This document shows, in pieces, positions 27,664-36,266 of a DNA stretch of 64,000 nt; the first letter of the stretch is position 1, and every line of letters begins with the position of its first letter. The position numbers and the translations under genes are program-made. The notes beneath the pieces were generated by a model. The model made no database searches. It worked only from the letters and a program-made list of their open reading frames with translations, and was not told where the DNA came from. Location of the stretch: the NCBI GenBank assembly GCA_000716465.1, contig JNWL01000011.1:186001-250000 (forward strand), in the 5' to 3' direction. Source of the DNA: Streptomyces bikiniensis. Its GTDB lineage: Bacteria > Actinomycetota > Actinomycetes > Streptomycetales > Streptomycetaceae.

Positions 27664-28527
27664 CTACCTGCGGTTGTACAGCCGCATCGTCACCCAGCCG
27701 AAGACGAGGACGAAGACCGCCGACCAGCCCAGGGACCAGGCGACGTCCACGCCCGGCCAGCCGCCCGCCATCAGTTCGCGGACCGCGCTCGCGACGTGGG
27801 TGACCGGGTTGTTGTTCACGAAGGCCTGGAGCCAGCCCGGCATGGTCCTCGGGTCGACGAAGACGTTCGACAGGAAGGTCAGCGGGAAGATCACCATCAT
27901 CGAGACGCCCATGACGGACTTCTCGCTGCGCAGCAGCAGGCCGAACATGGTCCAGATCCACGAGAAGGAGAACGAGAACACCAGGAGCAGCGCGATCCCG
28001 AGGAGGACCCCCGGGAGCCCGCCGCCCGGCCGGTAGCCGATGATCACGCCGACCGTCAGCATCACGGCCGAGGCGATCAGATAGCGCACGACGTCACCGA
28101 GGAGGTAGCCGACCATCGGCGCCGGGCGCCAGATCGGCAGCGTGCGGAAGCGGTCGAAGACGCCCTTCTCGATGTCGGTGTTGACCGAGACGCCCGTGTA
28201 CATCGTGATCATCACGACGCTCATCACCAGGATGCCGGGCAGCAGGAACTGGACGTACGAGGAGATCGAGCCGGCCAGCGCGCCCCCGAAGAGGTACGTG
28301 TACATCAGCACCAGCATGATCGGGAACGCCGTCACGTCGAACAGCTGCTCCGGCACGTGCTTGATCTTCAGCATGGCCCGCCAGCCGAACGTCATCGAGG
28401 CGGAGAGCGCGCCGGGGCGGGGCGGGCGGGTCCGCCTCACGAGCAGTTCCGCGAGCTCCTCCGCGCGGGGGGCCTCGAAGTCGGGGTCGGCCGTGCGCGT
28501 GTCCTTGCCGGTGGAGACGGTGGTCAT
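27664..28527 (-). CDS. ABC transporter permease, DrrB type
   Basis: 287-residue ABC-2 type permease with about six membrane segments ([53 protein letters not shown], and others) and the [19 protein letters not shown] loop typical of DrrB. It forms the membrane part of a drug or lipid exporter with the ATPase encoded upstream, whose stop its ATG overlaps (ATGA). Confidence 0.92.
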   Translation of the reverse strand: MTTVSTGKDTRTADPDFEAPRAEELAELLVRRTRPPRPGALSASMTFGWRAMLKIKHVPEQLFDVTAFPIMLVLMYTYLFGGALAGSISSYVQFLLPGILVMSVVMITMYTGVSVNTDIEKGVFDRFRTLPIWRPAPMVGYLLGDVVRYLIASAVMLTVGVIIGYRPGGGLPGVLLGIALLLVFSFSFSWIWTMFGLLLRSEKSVMGVSMMVIFPLTFLSNVFVDPRTMPGWLQAFVNNNPVTHVASAVRELMAGGWPGVDVAWSLGWSAVFVLVFGWVTMRLYNRR

Positions 28528-29633
28528 GCCGTCGGTCCTTTCCCGTCCGCCGTGCTTTTCCCGTCCGCCGGCCTTGTCCTGCCCGCCGGTCCTTTCCCGC
28601 CCGCCGGTCCTTTCCCGCCCGCCGGTCCTTTCCCGTCCACCGGTCCTTTCCCTTCCGCCGTGTCCTTCTCGCCCACCGGAGCCCCGTCCGTCAGCGCCAG
28701 GAACACCTCGTCCAGGCTGGGCTGCCCGAGCGCGAAGCTGTCGACCGTGATCCCGGCCCGCGCCAGCTCCGCGAGCACCCGTGCCGCCTGCTCGGCGGCG
28801 CCGAGGTCCGTCCCGTGGCCGTCGACGGTGGCGGTGAGCGCCACCGGGTCCGGGTCGAGCTGCACGGCGGCCCGCAGCGCGCCGCGCAGGACGCGCTCGG
28901 CCTCGTGCCGCCGCCCGGGGTCCCGGAGCCGTACGTGCACCGAGCCCGAGCCGACCGAGGCCTTCAGCTCGCCTTTGGTGCCCTCCGCGATCACCTTGCC
29001 GTGGTCGATGACGGCGATCCGGGAGGCCAGCCGGTCCGCCTCGTCCAGGTACTGGGTGGTCAGCAGGACGGTGGTGCCCTGGGCGACCACCGCGCGGACG
29101 ATGTCCCAGACCTGGTTGCGGCTGCGCGGGTCGAGGCCGGTGGTCGGCTCGTCCAGGAAGAGCAGGTCCGGGGTGTTGAGGATGGACGCGGCGATGTCGA
29201 TGCGGCGCCGCATGCCGCCCGAGTAGTTCTTGATCTGCCGGTCGGCGGCCTCCTCCAGGCCGAACGCCGCGAGCAACTGCGCGGAGCGCTCGCGGGCGGC
29301 GGGCCGGGAGTGGCCGAGCAGCCGGGCGAGGAGGACCAGGTTCTCCGTGCCGGTCAGGTCCTCGTCCACGGACGCGTACTGGCCGGTGAGGCTCACCCGC
29401 CCGCGGACGGCGTCGGCGTCCTCGACGACGTCCTTGCCGAAGACGCCGGCCCGGCCGCCGTCCGGGCGGAGCAGGGTGGCGAGCATCTTGACGACGGTCG
29501 TCTTGCCGGCGCCGTTGGGGCCGAGGACCCCGTAGACGGTCCCGGCGGGGACGCGCAGGTCGACGCCGTCCACGGCCCGGTTGGTGCCGAAGACCTTGAC
29601 CAGGCCCTCGGTCTCGATGGCGAGGTCGGTCAT
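28524..29633 (-). CDS. ABC transporter ATPase, DrrA type
   Basis: 369 residues. Walker [10 protein letters not shown], signature [12 protein letters not shown], Walker [13 protein letters not shown] and the DrrA-type C-terminal domain ending [15 protein letters not shown], the motif known to be needed for DrrA function. It is the energy subunit of a DrrAB-like exporter. The last ~50 residues are tandem GKGPAG repeats encoded by an 18-bp minisatellite. GGAGG precedes the ATG. Confidence 0.93.
   Translation of the reverse strand: MTDLAIETEGLVKVFGTNRAVDGVDLRVPAGTVYGVLGPNGAGKTTVVKMLATLLRPDGGRAGVFGKDVVEDADAVRGRVSLTGQYASVDEDLTGTENLVLLARLLGHSRPAARERSAQLLAAFGLEEAADRQIKNYSGGMRRRIDIAASILNTPDLLFLDEPTTGLDPRSRNQVWDIVRAVVAQGTTVLLTTQYLDEADRLASRIAVIDHGKVIAEGTKGELKASVGSGSVHVRLRDPGRRHEAERVLRGALRAAVQLDPDPVALTATVDGHGTDLGAAEQAARVLAELARAGITVDSFALGQPSLDEVFLALTDGAPVGEKDTAEGKGPVDGKGPAGGKGPAGGKGPAGRTRPADGKSTADGKGPTA
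28535..28665 (-). repeat. in-frame 18-bp tandem repeat forming the DrrA C-terminus
   Basis: Plus-strand unit GGTCCTTTCCCGCCCGCC and variants, about seven copies, encode the Gly-Lys-Gly-Pro-Ala-Gly repeat (GGKGPA). It ends next to the stop codon that overlaps the permease start. Confidence 0.9.
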
Positions 29634-29678
29634 GCGGTTCCTCCGTCGTCCCCGGTGTCCTCTTCGGCGGGGCTCCGG

Positions 29679-29918
29679 TCAGTGGGGCGCGGGGCGGCCC
29701 GCCGCGTCCTCGTGGGTGGGGAAGGAGCAGTGGGCGGCGACCGTGGTGACCGCGAAGGCCGCGAGGCCGAGCCACAGCCGGTTCAGGGCGGCGGGGCCGC
29801 CGTGGCGGGCGACCGTCGTCGCGCAGAGGCCGTACGGGACACCGATCGTGGCCGGGCCGACCCGGCCGGGCGCACTGATCCGGCGTCGGTCGCCGGAGAC
29901 CGCTGCGTGTGCGGCCAT
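29679..29918 (-). CDS. hypothetical protein with one hydrophobic segment
   Basis: 79 residues from ATG 29918, which follows GGGAG at 8 bases. One hydrophobic stretch (LWLGLAAFAVTTVAAHC) could span the membrane. It has no family that I recognise. It lies upstream of drrA on the same strand and could be part of that transcript. Confidence 0.45.
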   Translation of the reverse strand: MAAHAAVSGDRRRISAPGRVGPATIGVPYGLCATTVARHGGPAALNRLWLGLAAFAVTTVAAHCSFPTHEDAAGRPAPH

Positions 29919-29930
29919 GGCAGGAGCTCC

Positions 29931-30107
29931 CTACGTCTCCGGCGCGCGCGGCGCCGCTCGCCCCTTGGTTCCCGCACCCTCCAGGGCACACCCGCGACCG
30001 GCGCGCCGCAAGTGGATCAACGGGGCCGGCAGCCGGTCGCCGGGCCGCGGCCGGCCGTCCCGTACGGCCGCGTCGACGCGGTCCGCGACCCTCCGGCACT
30101 CCTCCAC
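29931..30107 (-). pseudogene. short ORF, possible remnant of a GntR-type regulator
   Basis: 58 residues from GTG 30107, preceded by GGAGGAGG. The start EECRRVADRVDAAVRDGRPR followed by PGDRLPAP resembles the first helices of GntR-type winged-helix domains, but what follows is Arg/Gly-rich and not a helix-turn-helix. It may be a broken regulator of the downstream exporter or chance. The MITE at 30181 lies directly upstream. Confidence 0.25.
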
Positions 30108-30180
30108 GGGCACCCCTCCTCCGTCGCGCCCCTTGCAGCGAGGGCGAATTTCTTCATTGCACCGGGGAGTCGGCGCTGCC

Positions 30181-30338
30181 TAAGGGCTGTCCCGTAACTC
30201 CAGCCACCGCCTGTCAGTGTCCGGTTCGCCCTGCTTGCCTCTGACTCCAGTGGAGGCACGAGCCGGGGCGCAACTGGACGAGCCGATCTGCATCTGGTGA
30301 CCCACCTGCCCTCGTCCTGAGTTACGGGACGGCCCTTA
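30181..30338. mobile_element. MITE-like element, copy 1 (158 bp)
   Basis: Non-coding, with 20-bp terminal inverted repeats TAAGGGCTGTCCCGTAACTC (30181-30200) and its complement with one mismatch at 30319-30338. It is the same length as the copy at 33168-33325 and, by eye, about three quarters identical. The outer TA pairs could be duplicated target. An IS630-type element begins at its right end. Confidence 0.85.
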
Positions 30339-30395
30339 CTGATCTTTTCGTTAGTTCCGTGGGTATGACGGTCTCGTTGGCGGGATCCTGGTGCG

Positions 30396-30896
30396 GTGTC
30401 TTTCAAGCCTTCACCCCTGGTTCCTCCTTTGACCCGGCCGCAGTTGGCTGAGGCCCGGCGTGTGCGGGCGGCCGAGTTGTTCGAGCAGGGGCGTTCGGGT
30501 GCCGAGATCGCGCGGATGCTCGGGGTCGGCGAGGAGAGCGTGCGGCGGTGGAGGCGGGTCTGGGAGGAAGGTGGCGCCGGCGGGTTGCGTCGGCGTCCGG
30601 CCAGCGGTCGTCCGCCCAAGCTGGACGATGCCCAGGTCGAGCGGGTGCGGACCGCACTCGAGCAAGGTGCCCAGGCACACGGTTTCGAGGCTGACCTGTG
30701 GACTCTGGAACGAGTCGGTCTGGTCGTCGAGCGGGTGACTGGAGTGGTCCTGTCGAGGGCGTCGGTGTGGCGGCTGCTGACCGGCCGGCTGGGGTGGAGT
30801 CTGCAGCGTCCCGAGCGGCGGGCGGTGGAAAGGAACGAATCCGAGATCGCCCGCTGGATCGCGCACGAGTGGCCACGGATCAAAAAAGGGCGGTGA
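30396..30896 (+). CDS. IS630-family transposase, first frame (DNA-binding part)
   Basis: 166 residues from GTG 30396. Helix-turn-helix text RSGAEIARMLGVGEESVRRWRRVWEEGGAGGLRRRP is the IS630 DNA-binding domain; a second one follows (VERVTGVVLSRASVWRLL). The frame ends at TGA 30894-30896 shortly after AAAAAAG at 30882-30888. A -1 slip there continues into the second frame and gives a fused protein of about 357 residues, the normal length of IS630 transposases. Confidence 0.9.
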   Translation: MSFKPSPLVPPLTRPQLAEARRVRAAELFEQGRSGAEIARMLGVGEESVRRWRRVWEEGGAGGLRRRPASGRPPKLDDAQVERVRTALEQGAQAHGFEADLWTLERVGLVVERVTGVVLSRASVWRLLTGRLGWSLQRPERRAVERNESEIARWIAHEWPRIKKGR

Positions 30897-31468
30897 ACAC
30901 ACGTGCCTGGATCGTCTTCCCCGACGAATCAGGCGTCTCATTGTCGCCGCAGGTCCGCCGCACCTATGCGCCCCGCGGCCACACGCCTCTTCTGCGGCAC
31001 CGGCTGAACTGGAAGCGTGCTTCCATGGCCGGTGCCTTGGGTTACCACGCCGCTGTTCCCGGGCAGGGGCCACGGTTGTGCTTTCACCTCAAGCCCGGCA
31101 GCTACGACACCGCCGGGTTCATCGAGGTCCTGGAGCAGATGAAGACGTTCTACAACGGTGAGCGGGTGGTGCTGGTCCGGGACGGGCTGTCAGCCCATTG
31201 GAGCCGGGTCATGCGGGCATGGGTCGCCGAGCAAGACTGGCTCTCCCTGGAGCGATTACCCGCCTACGCACCTGAGCTCAACCCGGTGGAACTGCTGTGG
31301 TCCTCGCTGAAAAAACGCGAACTCGCCAACCTCGCCGGCGACCACCTCGCCGACGTTGCCGACGCCACCGAACAGGGCATCCACCGGATCGACGACAACC
31401 CGCAGCTGCCCTGGTCCTTCCTCGCCCACACCGGCCTCACCCTCCACCCACCAACCCCACCCAACTAA
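30698..31468 (+). CDS. IS630-family transposase, second frame (DDE catalytic part)
   Basis: The open frame starts at 30698, but the meaningful part begins at the slippery site near 30887. It holds the DDE triad: Asp in IVFPDESGVSL, Asp in VLVRDGLSAHW, and Glu in APELNPVELLWSSLK. Expressed by -1 frameshifting from the first frame. It contains a TTA leucine codon (in LERLPAYAP), which would make transposition bldA-dependent in Streptomyces. Confidence 0.9.
   Translation: MDSGTSRSGRRAGDWSGPVEGVGVAAADRPAGVESAASRAAGGGKERIRDRPLDRARVATDQKRAVNTRAWIVFPDESGVSLSPQVRRTYAPRGHTPLLRHRLNWKRASMAGALGYHAAVPGQGPRLCFHLKPGSYDTAGFIEVLEQMKTFYNGERVVLVRDGLSAHWSRVMRAWVAEQDWLSLERLPAYAPELNPVELLWSSLKKRELANLAGDHLADVADATEQGIHRIDDNPQLPWSFLAHTGLTLHPPTPPN
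30882..30888 (+). other. programmed -1 frameshift site (A6G)
   Basis: AAAAAAG placed so that codons AAA AAA of the first frame slip one base back and read on as AGG GCG GTG in the second. Such heptamers are well known in IS630-type and other IS families. Confidence 0.8.
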
Positions 31469-31492
31469 CGAAAAGATCAGTAGCATCGCCAC

Positions 31493-32113
31493 ATGGGTGT
31501 GGACACCACGGTTCTGGTTGTGGACTGGGCGCGCTTGGTTCAGGTGCCCGCGCAGGACCGGCTGCGGGTGGTGCAGGAGGCGGCGTACGGGAACGACGAC
31601 GCCGACGGGGAGGGTGATGTCGTCGACGGGTGGGTGTGGCCGGCCGCGGCGGAGCGGTCCTGGCTGGGGCGGTATGAGTTTCGGGGCACGCTCGGCTCGT
31701 ACGAGCCGCACTTCTGGGCGGCGGAGGGCTGGGAGAAGGCGCGGGGCGCCGTGGGGGGTGAGGTGCGGGCGGCGCTGGACGAGTTCCTGGAGGGGCTGAT
31801 CTGGTGGGGGCCGCGGGCCGACGTCGATGCCGAGCAGGTCGACCCCGGGGTGTTCCCCTCGCTGGAGGGGCTGTGGCGGTCCGGGCCGGTGATCGTGCGC
31901 GGCCCGGAGACGGTGGCGCGGCTGTGGCGGAGCTGGTGCGGGGCCGCGTCCGGGCTGGAGGGGCTGCGGGTGTCGTACGGGGAGCTGGCGGGGCGGGAGC
32001 CGGGGCAGTGGATCGCCGGGTTTGAGGAGTTCGCCGAGCTGGTGCGCGGCTGGGCGGAGGTGGTCGGCGAGGCGGAGCGCAGGGGGTGGGGGGTGATCGG
32101 CCTGCCGATCTAG
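31493..32113 (+). CDS. hypothetical protein
   Basis: 206 residues, Trp-rich (about 12 Trp) and acidic, with no signal or membrane segment; no family recognised. The text VVDGWVWPAAAERSWLGRYEF and IWWGPRADVDAEQVDPGVFP looks like a globular protein. ATG 31493 lies only 12 bases from the IS630 end. Removing the IS leaves the MITE end followed by TAGCAT, a -10-like box, 10 bases before ATG, so the gene may have been leaderless and its promoter is now altered by both elements. Confidence 0.7.
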   Translation: MGVDTTVLVVDWARLVQVPAQDRLRVVQEAAYGNDDADGEGDVVDGWVWPAAAERSWLGRYEFRGTLGSYEPHFWAAEGWEKARGAVGGEVRAALDEFLEGLIWWGPRADVDAEQVDPGVFPSLEGLWRSGPVIVRGPETVARLWRSWCGAASGLEGLRVSYGELAGREPGQWIAGFEEFAELVRGWAEVVGEAERRGWGVIGLPI

Positions 32114-32265
32114 CTCGATGGTGCCGGGGTGGTGGGAATGCGTGCCGGCTGGAGATCTGTCTGGTGCGCGAGTGCGGCCCGGGCCGGTTCGAGGTGAAGG
32201 TGGCCGGGCGCCGCGCTGTGACCGTGCGGCAGGGTGCGGGAGCGGTGCGGGGTTCTGGGACATGG

Positions 32266-32295
32266 CGAAGGGCCCGGGCGGATCCGGGCCCTTCG
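32266..32295 (+). terminator. hairpin downstream of the Trp-rich gene
   Basis: A perfect 12-bp stem (32266-32277 with 32284-32295) round a six-base loop. The remaining bases to the next gene (32114-32500) contain no gene; base composition falls sharply towards 50% GC from about 32450. Confidence 0.6.
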
Positions 32296-32500
32296 GTCAG
32301 TAGCGGGGAAGCGAGCTGTCGCCCGCCACCGGTGCCCTCGCGTCCTGGTTCCCGCTCGCGAGGGGAAGGCCGACGAGCCGGCGCCGACCGAGGAGAAGGC
32401 GGACTCTCCGTGGCGGAGCGAGCGGTTCGGCGCTGCTGTACCACTTGCCACTCCGCAATGAACAGCGCGCGTTTTGTGGAATCCCAGCCAACACCAGTGT

Positions 32501-32968
32501 TTAGCAGTAGTGCCTGTGAACGGCTTCAGCCGTTTGCTTCGTGTAGCCGCTTATTTCGACATTGCTCCAGGAGTAAAGGTTCGTCCCATTGCAGCCTACG
32601 TAGACGCTCTGCCCAAGACAGGCCCGCTGAAAACCAGATTGAAACGTAGTTCCATTGCAGTTATGGGCGGGAAGCTTTTTGTTGAGCTCGGTAATGCTGG
32701 CATCGAGCCAGACGGCGTAGCCGGAAAAGTTCGAGACCACGACCACCTGCTGAGCATAACCGCTCGAGTTTGCCACGATACAGGTCTGAGCCTTGAACCC
32801 GCGCTCCGCGCCCACTGATTCCGTGTCGCCGCAATGCCAGTTGGAGTTGGTCTTGACCTCCTGCCAATTAGCCGACGCGAAGGCAGGCTGTGTACCTACA
32901 AGCAGACTCGCCACCAAAGCTACGAGAATGCTCGCCCCCCGCAGCATGCGACGTAGCGAATCTCTCAT
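32501..32968 (-). CDS. small secreted cysteine-rich protein of unknown function
   Basis: 155 residues from ATG 32968 (GGGGAG upstream). MRDSLRRMLRGASILVALVASLLVGTQPAFASANW is a textbook Sec signal peptide with cleavage after AFA or ASA. The mature part (~120 residues) has six Cys (HCGD, QTCIV, HNCNG, RACLG, VGCNG, HYC-end), enough for three disulfides, and many Asn/Ser/Tyr. No family recognised. Local GC is about 52% against over 70% in neighbours, and the gene lies between two MITE-like copies, so recent acquisition is likely. Confidence 0.8.
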   Translation of the reverse strand: MRDSLRRMLRGASILVALVASLLVGTQPAFASANWQEVKTNSNWHCGDTESVGAERGFKAQTCIVANSSGYAQQVVVVSNFSGYAVWLDASITELNKKLPAHNCNGTTFQSGFQRACLGQSVYVGCNGTNLYSWSNVEISGYTKQTAEAVHRHYC

Positions 32969-33167
32969 TATACTCTCCCCAGAAATTAGCCGAAGGAATG
33001 CGATAAGTAGCCACTGGCTGCATTGCAGCACGCATGAGAACCGGATGCACTCGTCCTGTGCATTTCAAATCGCGGATGGATCCTACAGCAATATGATCCG
33101 TGCGAGGGACGCGACGTCCGCTGGAGCGGGCGGTGCACTCTTATTCGTGCGAGGTGGCGCCGTTCAC

Positions 33168-33325
33168 TTAGAGCTGTCCCGTAACTCCAGATGCCGCCTG
33201 CCGGCGTCCGGTTCGACCCGTTTAGACCGACTCCAGTCGAGGCCGCGAGTCGGGGCGCAACCGGACAAGTGGATCGGCCTGTGATGCCCCACTGGTCTTC
33301 GTCCTGAGTTACGGGACAGCCCTTA
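33168..33325. mobile_element. MITE-like element, copy 2 (158 bp)
   Basis: Terminal inverted repeats at 33168-33187 (TTAGAGCTGTCCCGTAACTC) and 33306-33325, two mismatches. Same length as copy 1 and clearly homologous throughout, including the internal GGGGCGCAA(C/T)(C/T)GGAC block. No coding capacity. Its right end abuts TAGTCT, ten bases before the hydrolase start. Confidence 0.85.
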
Positions 33326-33335
33326 GTCTGCCGCC

Positions 33336-34133
33336 ATGCCCGTCTCCCGAACAGTCACCGCCGAGACGTCCTACGAGGACCGGGGCTCCGGCCCCGTCCT
33401 CCTCCTCGTCCACGGCCACCCCTTCGACCGCACCATGTGGGGGCCCCAGCTCGACCGCTTCTCCCGTACGCACCGGGTGATCGCCCCCGACCTGCGCGGC
33501 TACGGGTCCACCCCGCTCGCGACGGATGCGAAGGCCGTCGGCCTCGACGTCTTCGCGGAGGACCTGGCCGCCCTCCTCGACCACCTCGGCGTCGAGGACT
33601 GCGTCGTCGCGGGCCTCTCCATGGGCGGCCAGATCGCCATGGAGTTCCACCGCCGGCACCCCGGGCGCGTCCGGGGCCTGGTCCTCGCGGACACCTTCCC
33701 CGCCGCCGAGACCGAGGAGGGGAGAGCGGCCCGGAACGCCATGGCCGACCGGCTCCTCGCCGAGGGCATGCGGGGGTACGCGGACGAGGTGCTGGACCGG
33801 ATGATCGCCCCGTACAACACGCACGCCGCGCCCCACGTGCACCGCATGATGTGCGCCACCGACCCGGTCGCGGCGGCCGCCGCCCTGCGGGGCCGGGCCG
33901 AGCGGCCCGACTACCGGGAGTCGCTGGCCGCCGCCACCGTGCCCGCGCTGGTCGTGGTCGGCCGGGACGACACGTACACCCCGGTCTCCGACGCGGAGGA
34001 GACGCACGCGCTGATCCCCGGCTCCACGCTCGTGGTGGTCGAGCGGGCCGCGCACCTGCCCAATCTGGAGCGGCCGGAGGAGTTCGACGCGGCCCTGGAG
34101 GCGTTCCTGCGTTCACTCGAACGGACCGCTTGA
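33336..34133 (+). CDS. alpha/beta hydrolase
   Basis: 265 residues. Oxyanion-hole motif LLLVHGHPFDRTMW, nucleophile elbow GLSMGGQ, acid in VVGRDDTYTPV, and His in ERAAHLPNLE complete the triad. The order is that of the 3-oxoadipate-enol-lactonase/haloperoxidase branch, but the substrate is not predictable. The start is probably leaderless: TAGTCT (33323-33328) lies seven bases before ATG, formed partly by the right end of the MITE. Confidence 0.9.
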   Translation: MPVSRTVTAETSYEDRGSGPVLLLVHGHPFDRTMWGPQLDRFSRTHRVIAPDLRGYGSTPLATDAKAVGLDVFAEDLAALLDHLGVEDCVVAGLSMGGQIAMEFHRRHPGRVRGLVLADTFPAAETEEGRAARNAMADRLLAEGMRGYADEVLDRMIAPYNTHAAPHVHRMMCATDPVAAAAALRGRAERPDYRESLAAATVPALVVVGRDDTYTPVSDAEETHALIPGSTLVVVERAAHLPNLERPEEFDAALEAFLRSLERTA

Positions 34134-34170
34134 GGGTTCGCCGGCGTGCGAACGCTCCCACGATGGGTCC

Positions 34171-34665
34171 ATGAGCCAGAACGACGACGGGACCGCGCGT
34201 CCGGGCCAGAGTCACGGCCAGCACGCAGCGCCGCCCCGCAACCCGAACGCAGCGCCGCCCCGCAAGCAGAGCACCGCCGGTGCCTGGGCCTCCGGCGGCA
34301 CCCTCTTCGCCGGTGTCCTCATGCTGGTCACCGGCTTCATGGACGTCTTCCAGGGCATCGCCGGCATCGCCGAGGACGACGTCTACACCCGCGTCGGCGA
34401 CTACGTCTTCAAGTTCGACCTCACCACCTGGGGCTGGATCCACCTGATCCTGGGCGTGGTCCTCGTGATCGCCGGCTACGGCATCCTCAAGGGCGCCGAG
34501 TGGGGCCGGGTCGCGGGCATCACGCTCGCCTCCCTCAACGTCCTGTTCCACTTCCTCTTCCTGCCCTACCAGCCGTGGTGGTCGCTCTTCTCCATGGCCG
34601 TCTCGATCTTCGTGATCTGGGCGCTGGCCACGGACGAGGCGTACGGCCCCGACGAGAGGTACTGA
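34171..34665 (+). CDS. four-helix membrane protein, DUF7144-like
   Basis: 164 residues: a Pro/Gln-rich cytosolic start, then four hydrophobic segments (GTLFAGVLMLVTGFMDVFQG, IHLILGVVLVIAGYGIL, VAGITLASLNVLFHFLFL, LFSMAVSIFVIWALA). The TTWGWIHLILG and KGAEWGR text matches the DUF7144 membrane family of actinobacteria, recalled from memory. Function unknown. The lipoprotein gene follows after 5 bases. Confidence 0.75.
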   Translation: MSQNDDGTARPGQSHGQHAAPPRNPNAAPPRKQSTAGAWASGGTLFAGVLMLVTGFMDVFQGIAGIAEDDVYTRVGDYVFKFDLTTWGWIHLILGVVLVIAGYGILKGAEWGRVAGITLASLNVLFHFLFLPYQPWWSLFSMAVSIFVIWALATDEAYGPDERY

Positions 34666-34670
34666 GGGCC

Positions 34671-35099
34671 GTGGGACGCACCGCCGGCGCCGCCCTGGCC
34701 CTCGCCGGGGCGCTCGCCCTCACCACCGGCTGCGACGCCGCCGAGGACGCGGCCGGCGGTGTCGTCTCCTCGGCGACGGCCGCGGTCGCCTCGGCCGCCG
34801 AGCGGAAGATGAACGAGGTCAGGGACGGGGTGGACGCCAAGGCCGACGTGAAGGCCGGGGAGCCGCGCGCCGACGGCGACCGGACGGTCGCGGAGATCAC
34901 CGCGACCAACCCGAAGGACGCCGCCGCCGACTACACGGTCCTGGTCCACTTCCGCGACGGCGAGGGCGAACTGCTCGACTCCGTCGTCCTGAACGTCGAC
35001 GCCGTGGCCCCGGGCGAGTCCAAGACCGGCACGGCCCGCAGCAACCGTCAGCTCTCGGGCGTGACGGAGGCGGAGATCGGTCGGGCGCTGCGGCACTGA
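34671..35099 (+). CDS. putative lipoprotein
   Basis: 142 residues from GTG 34671, GAGGG just upstream. Signal peptide GRTAGAALALAGALALTTGC ends in a lipobox-like TTGC, so Cys would be lipidated. A helical Ala-rich linker is followed by a beta-sandwich-like domain (VAEITATNPKDAAADYTVLVHF...VLNVDAVAPGES), resembling FxLYD-type domains. Role unknown; probably co-transcribed with the preceding membrane protein. Confidence 0.75.
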   Translation: MGRTAGAALALAGALALTTGCDAAEDAAGGVVSSATAAVASAAERKMNEVRDGVDAKADVKAGEPRADGDRTVAEITATNPKDAAADYTVLVHFRDGEGELLDSVVLNVDAVAPGESKTGTARSNRQLSGVTEAEIGRALRH

Positions 35100-35198
35100 G
35101 GGGGCGGGGGGGTACGGGCTCCGGGGAGGTGCGGACCCGGGGTACGGCACCCGGGGACGGGCCCCGTCCGCCGGGGCCGTCCTGCGAGACTGAACGGC

Positions 35199-36248
35199 GT
35201 GGACTCCGACCCCGTTCCCGCCGCCGCGCCGAAGCCGTCGTCCGGGCCGAAGCCCCTGGCCGGACCCGTCGTGACGGGCGCCGTCACGGACCCCTTTCCG
35301 CGGCCCGGGCGGGCGGCCGCGCGGGCGGGTGGGCTGCTGCTCGCCGTGCCCGCCCTGGTCACCGCCTGCCGCCTGCTCGACACGGACGGGATCACGCCCG
35401 TCCCGCAGCTGCTCTCCTTCCTCCCCTGGCTGACCGTCCCCGCCGGACTCGGCCTGCTCCTGGCCGCCGTCGCCCGCCGCCGGGGCCTCGCCCTCACCGC
35501 CGTCGTCGTCCTCGCCGCCACCGCCTGGAGCTCCCTGCCGTACACGACGTGGACCACCGTCGGCCACGGCCTCCCCGTCGCCCGGGTCCGCGTCCTCGCC
35601 GCCAACGTCGAGTTCGGCCGGGCCACGGACGCGCTGATCGCCGCCGTCCGGCGCGAGCGCCCCGACCTGGTGTACGTCTCCGAGTGCGACCGCGCCTGCG
35701 GACGCGCCCTCACCACGGCCTTCGCGGCCGAACTCCCCCACCACGCCTCCGTCGAGGCCGACGGCTCGGAGGGCTCCGTGCTGCTCAGCGCCCATCCGCT
35801 GCGCGACCGGCGGACGATCCCGGCGACCATGGGGATGCCGGGCGCCACGGCCGGGATCGCCGGGCGCTCCGTGCGCGTCCAGCTCGCCCACCCGATGCCG
35901 CCGCTGCCGGGCCAGGTGGACGTGTGGAAGCGGGAGCTGGGCCGCGTCCGGGACTTCGCCGCCCTGCGCACGGGCCCGACGCTGATCGCCGGGGACTTCA
36001 ACGCCTCCCAGGACCACGCCGCCTTCCGCGCCGTCCTCAGGGACGGGCGCCTGCGGGACGCGGCCTGGGCGGCGGGGAAGAGCCGCGCCGCCACCTGGCC
36101 CGTGGAGGGCCCGATCCCGCCGTACGTGCAGATCGACCACGTCCTGGTCAGCGACGAGTTCAGCGTGGACGACGTCCGCTTCCTCGACCTCGGCGACACC
36201 GACCACCGGGCCGTCCTCGCCGATCTCGACCTGCGGGGAGAGCGCTGA
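35199..36248 (+). CDS. endonuclease/exonuclease/phosphatase-family membrane protein
   Basis: 349 residues. Two or three membrane helices fill residues ~45-115, then an EEP (DNase I-like) domain: VLAANVEFGRATDALI, ERPDLVYVSE, LIAGDFNASQDH (catalytic Asp/Asn) and DHVLVSDEF...DHRAVLADL (His pair). The catalytic core should face outside. Substrates could be phosphoesters or nucleic acids. GTG 35199 seems leaderless or weakly led. Confidence 0.85.
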   Translation: MDSDPVPAAAPKPSSGPKPLAGPVVTGAVTDPFPRPGRAAARAGGLLLAVPALVTACRLLDTDGITPVPQLLSFLPWLTVPAGLGLLLAAVARRRGLALTAVVVLAATAWSSLPYTTWTTVGHGLPVARVRVLAANVEFGRATDALIAAVRRERPDLVYVSECDRACGRALTTAFAAELPHHASVEADGSEGSVLLSAHPLRDRRTIPATMGMPGATAGIAGRSVRVQLAHPMPPLPGQVDVWKRELGRVRDFAALRTGPTLIAGDFNASQDHAAFRAVLRDGRLRDAAWAAGKSRAATWPVEGPIPPYVQIDHVLVSDEFSVDDVRFLDLGDTDHRAVLADLDLRGER

Positions 36249-36266
36249 TCGGCCACGCTGGAAGGC

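Larger units (their letters stand above)
30339..31480 (+). mobile_element. IS630-type insertion sequence (1142 bp)
   Basis: Perfect 18-bp terminal inverted repeats, CTGATCTTTTCGTTAGTT at 30339-30356 and its complement at 31463-31480, are flanked on both sides by TA (30337-30338 and 31481-31482), the target duplication of IS630/Tc1-mariner elements. It contains two overlapping transposase frames joined by an A6G slippery site. The ends and both frames are intact, so it may be active. Confidence 0.93.

Noticed and set aside
31493..32113. IS-encoded passenger gene
   Set aside because: It lies outside the inverted repeats and the TA duplication of the IS630-type element.
32086..32649. Plus-strand frame over the low-GC segment
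   Set aside because: Antisense to the secreted-protein gene, which has a signal peptide, ribosome binding site and Cys pattern.
30181..33325. Prophage or integrative element
   Set aside because: No integrase, att-like tRNA repeat or phage genes; the patch is explained by two MITE-like copies and one IS.
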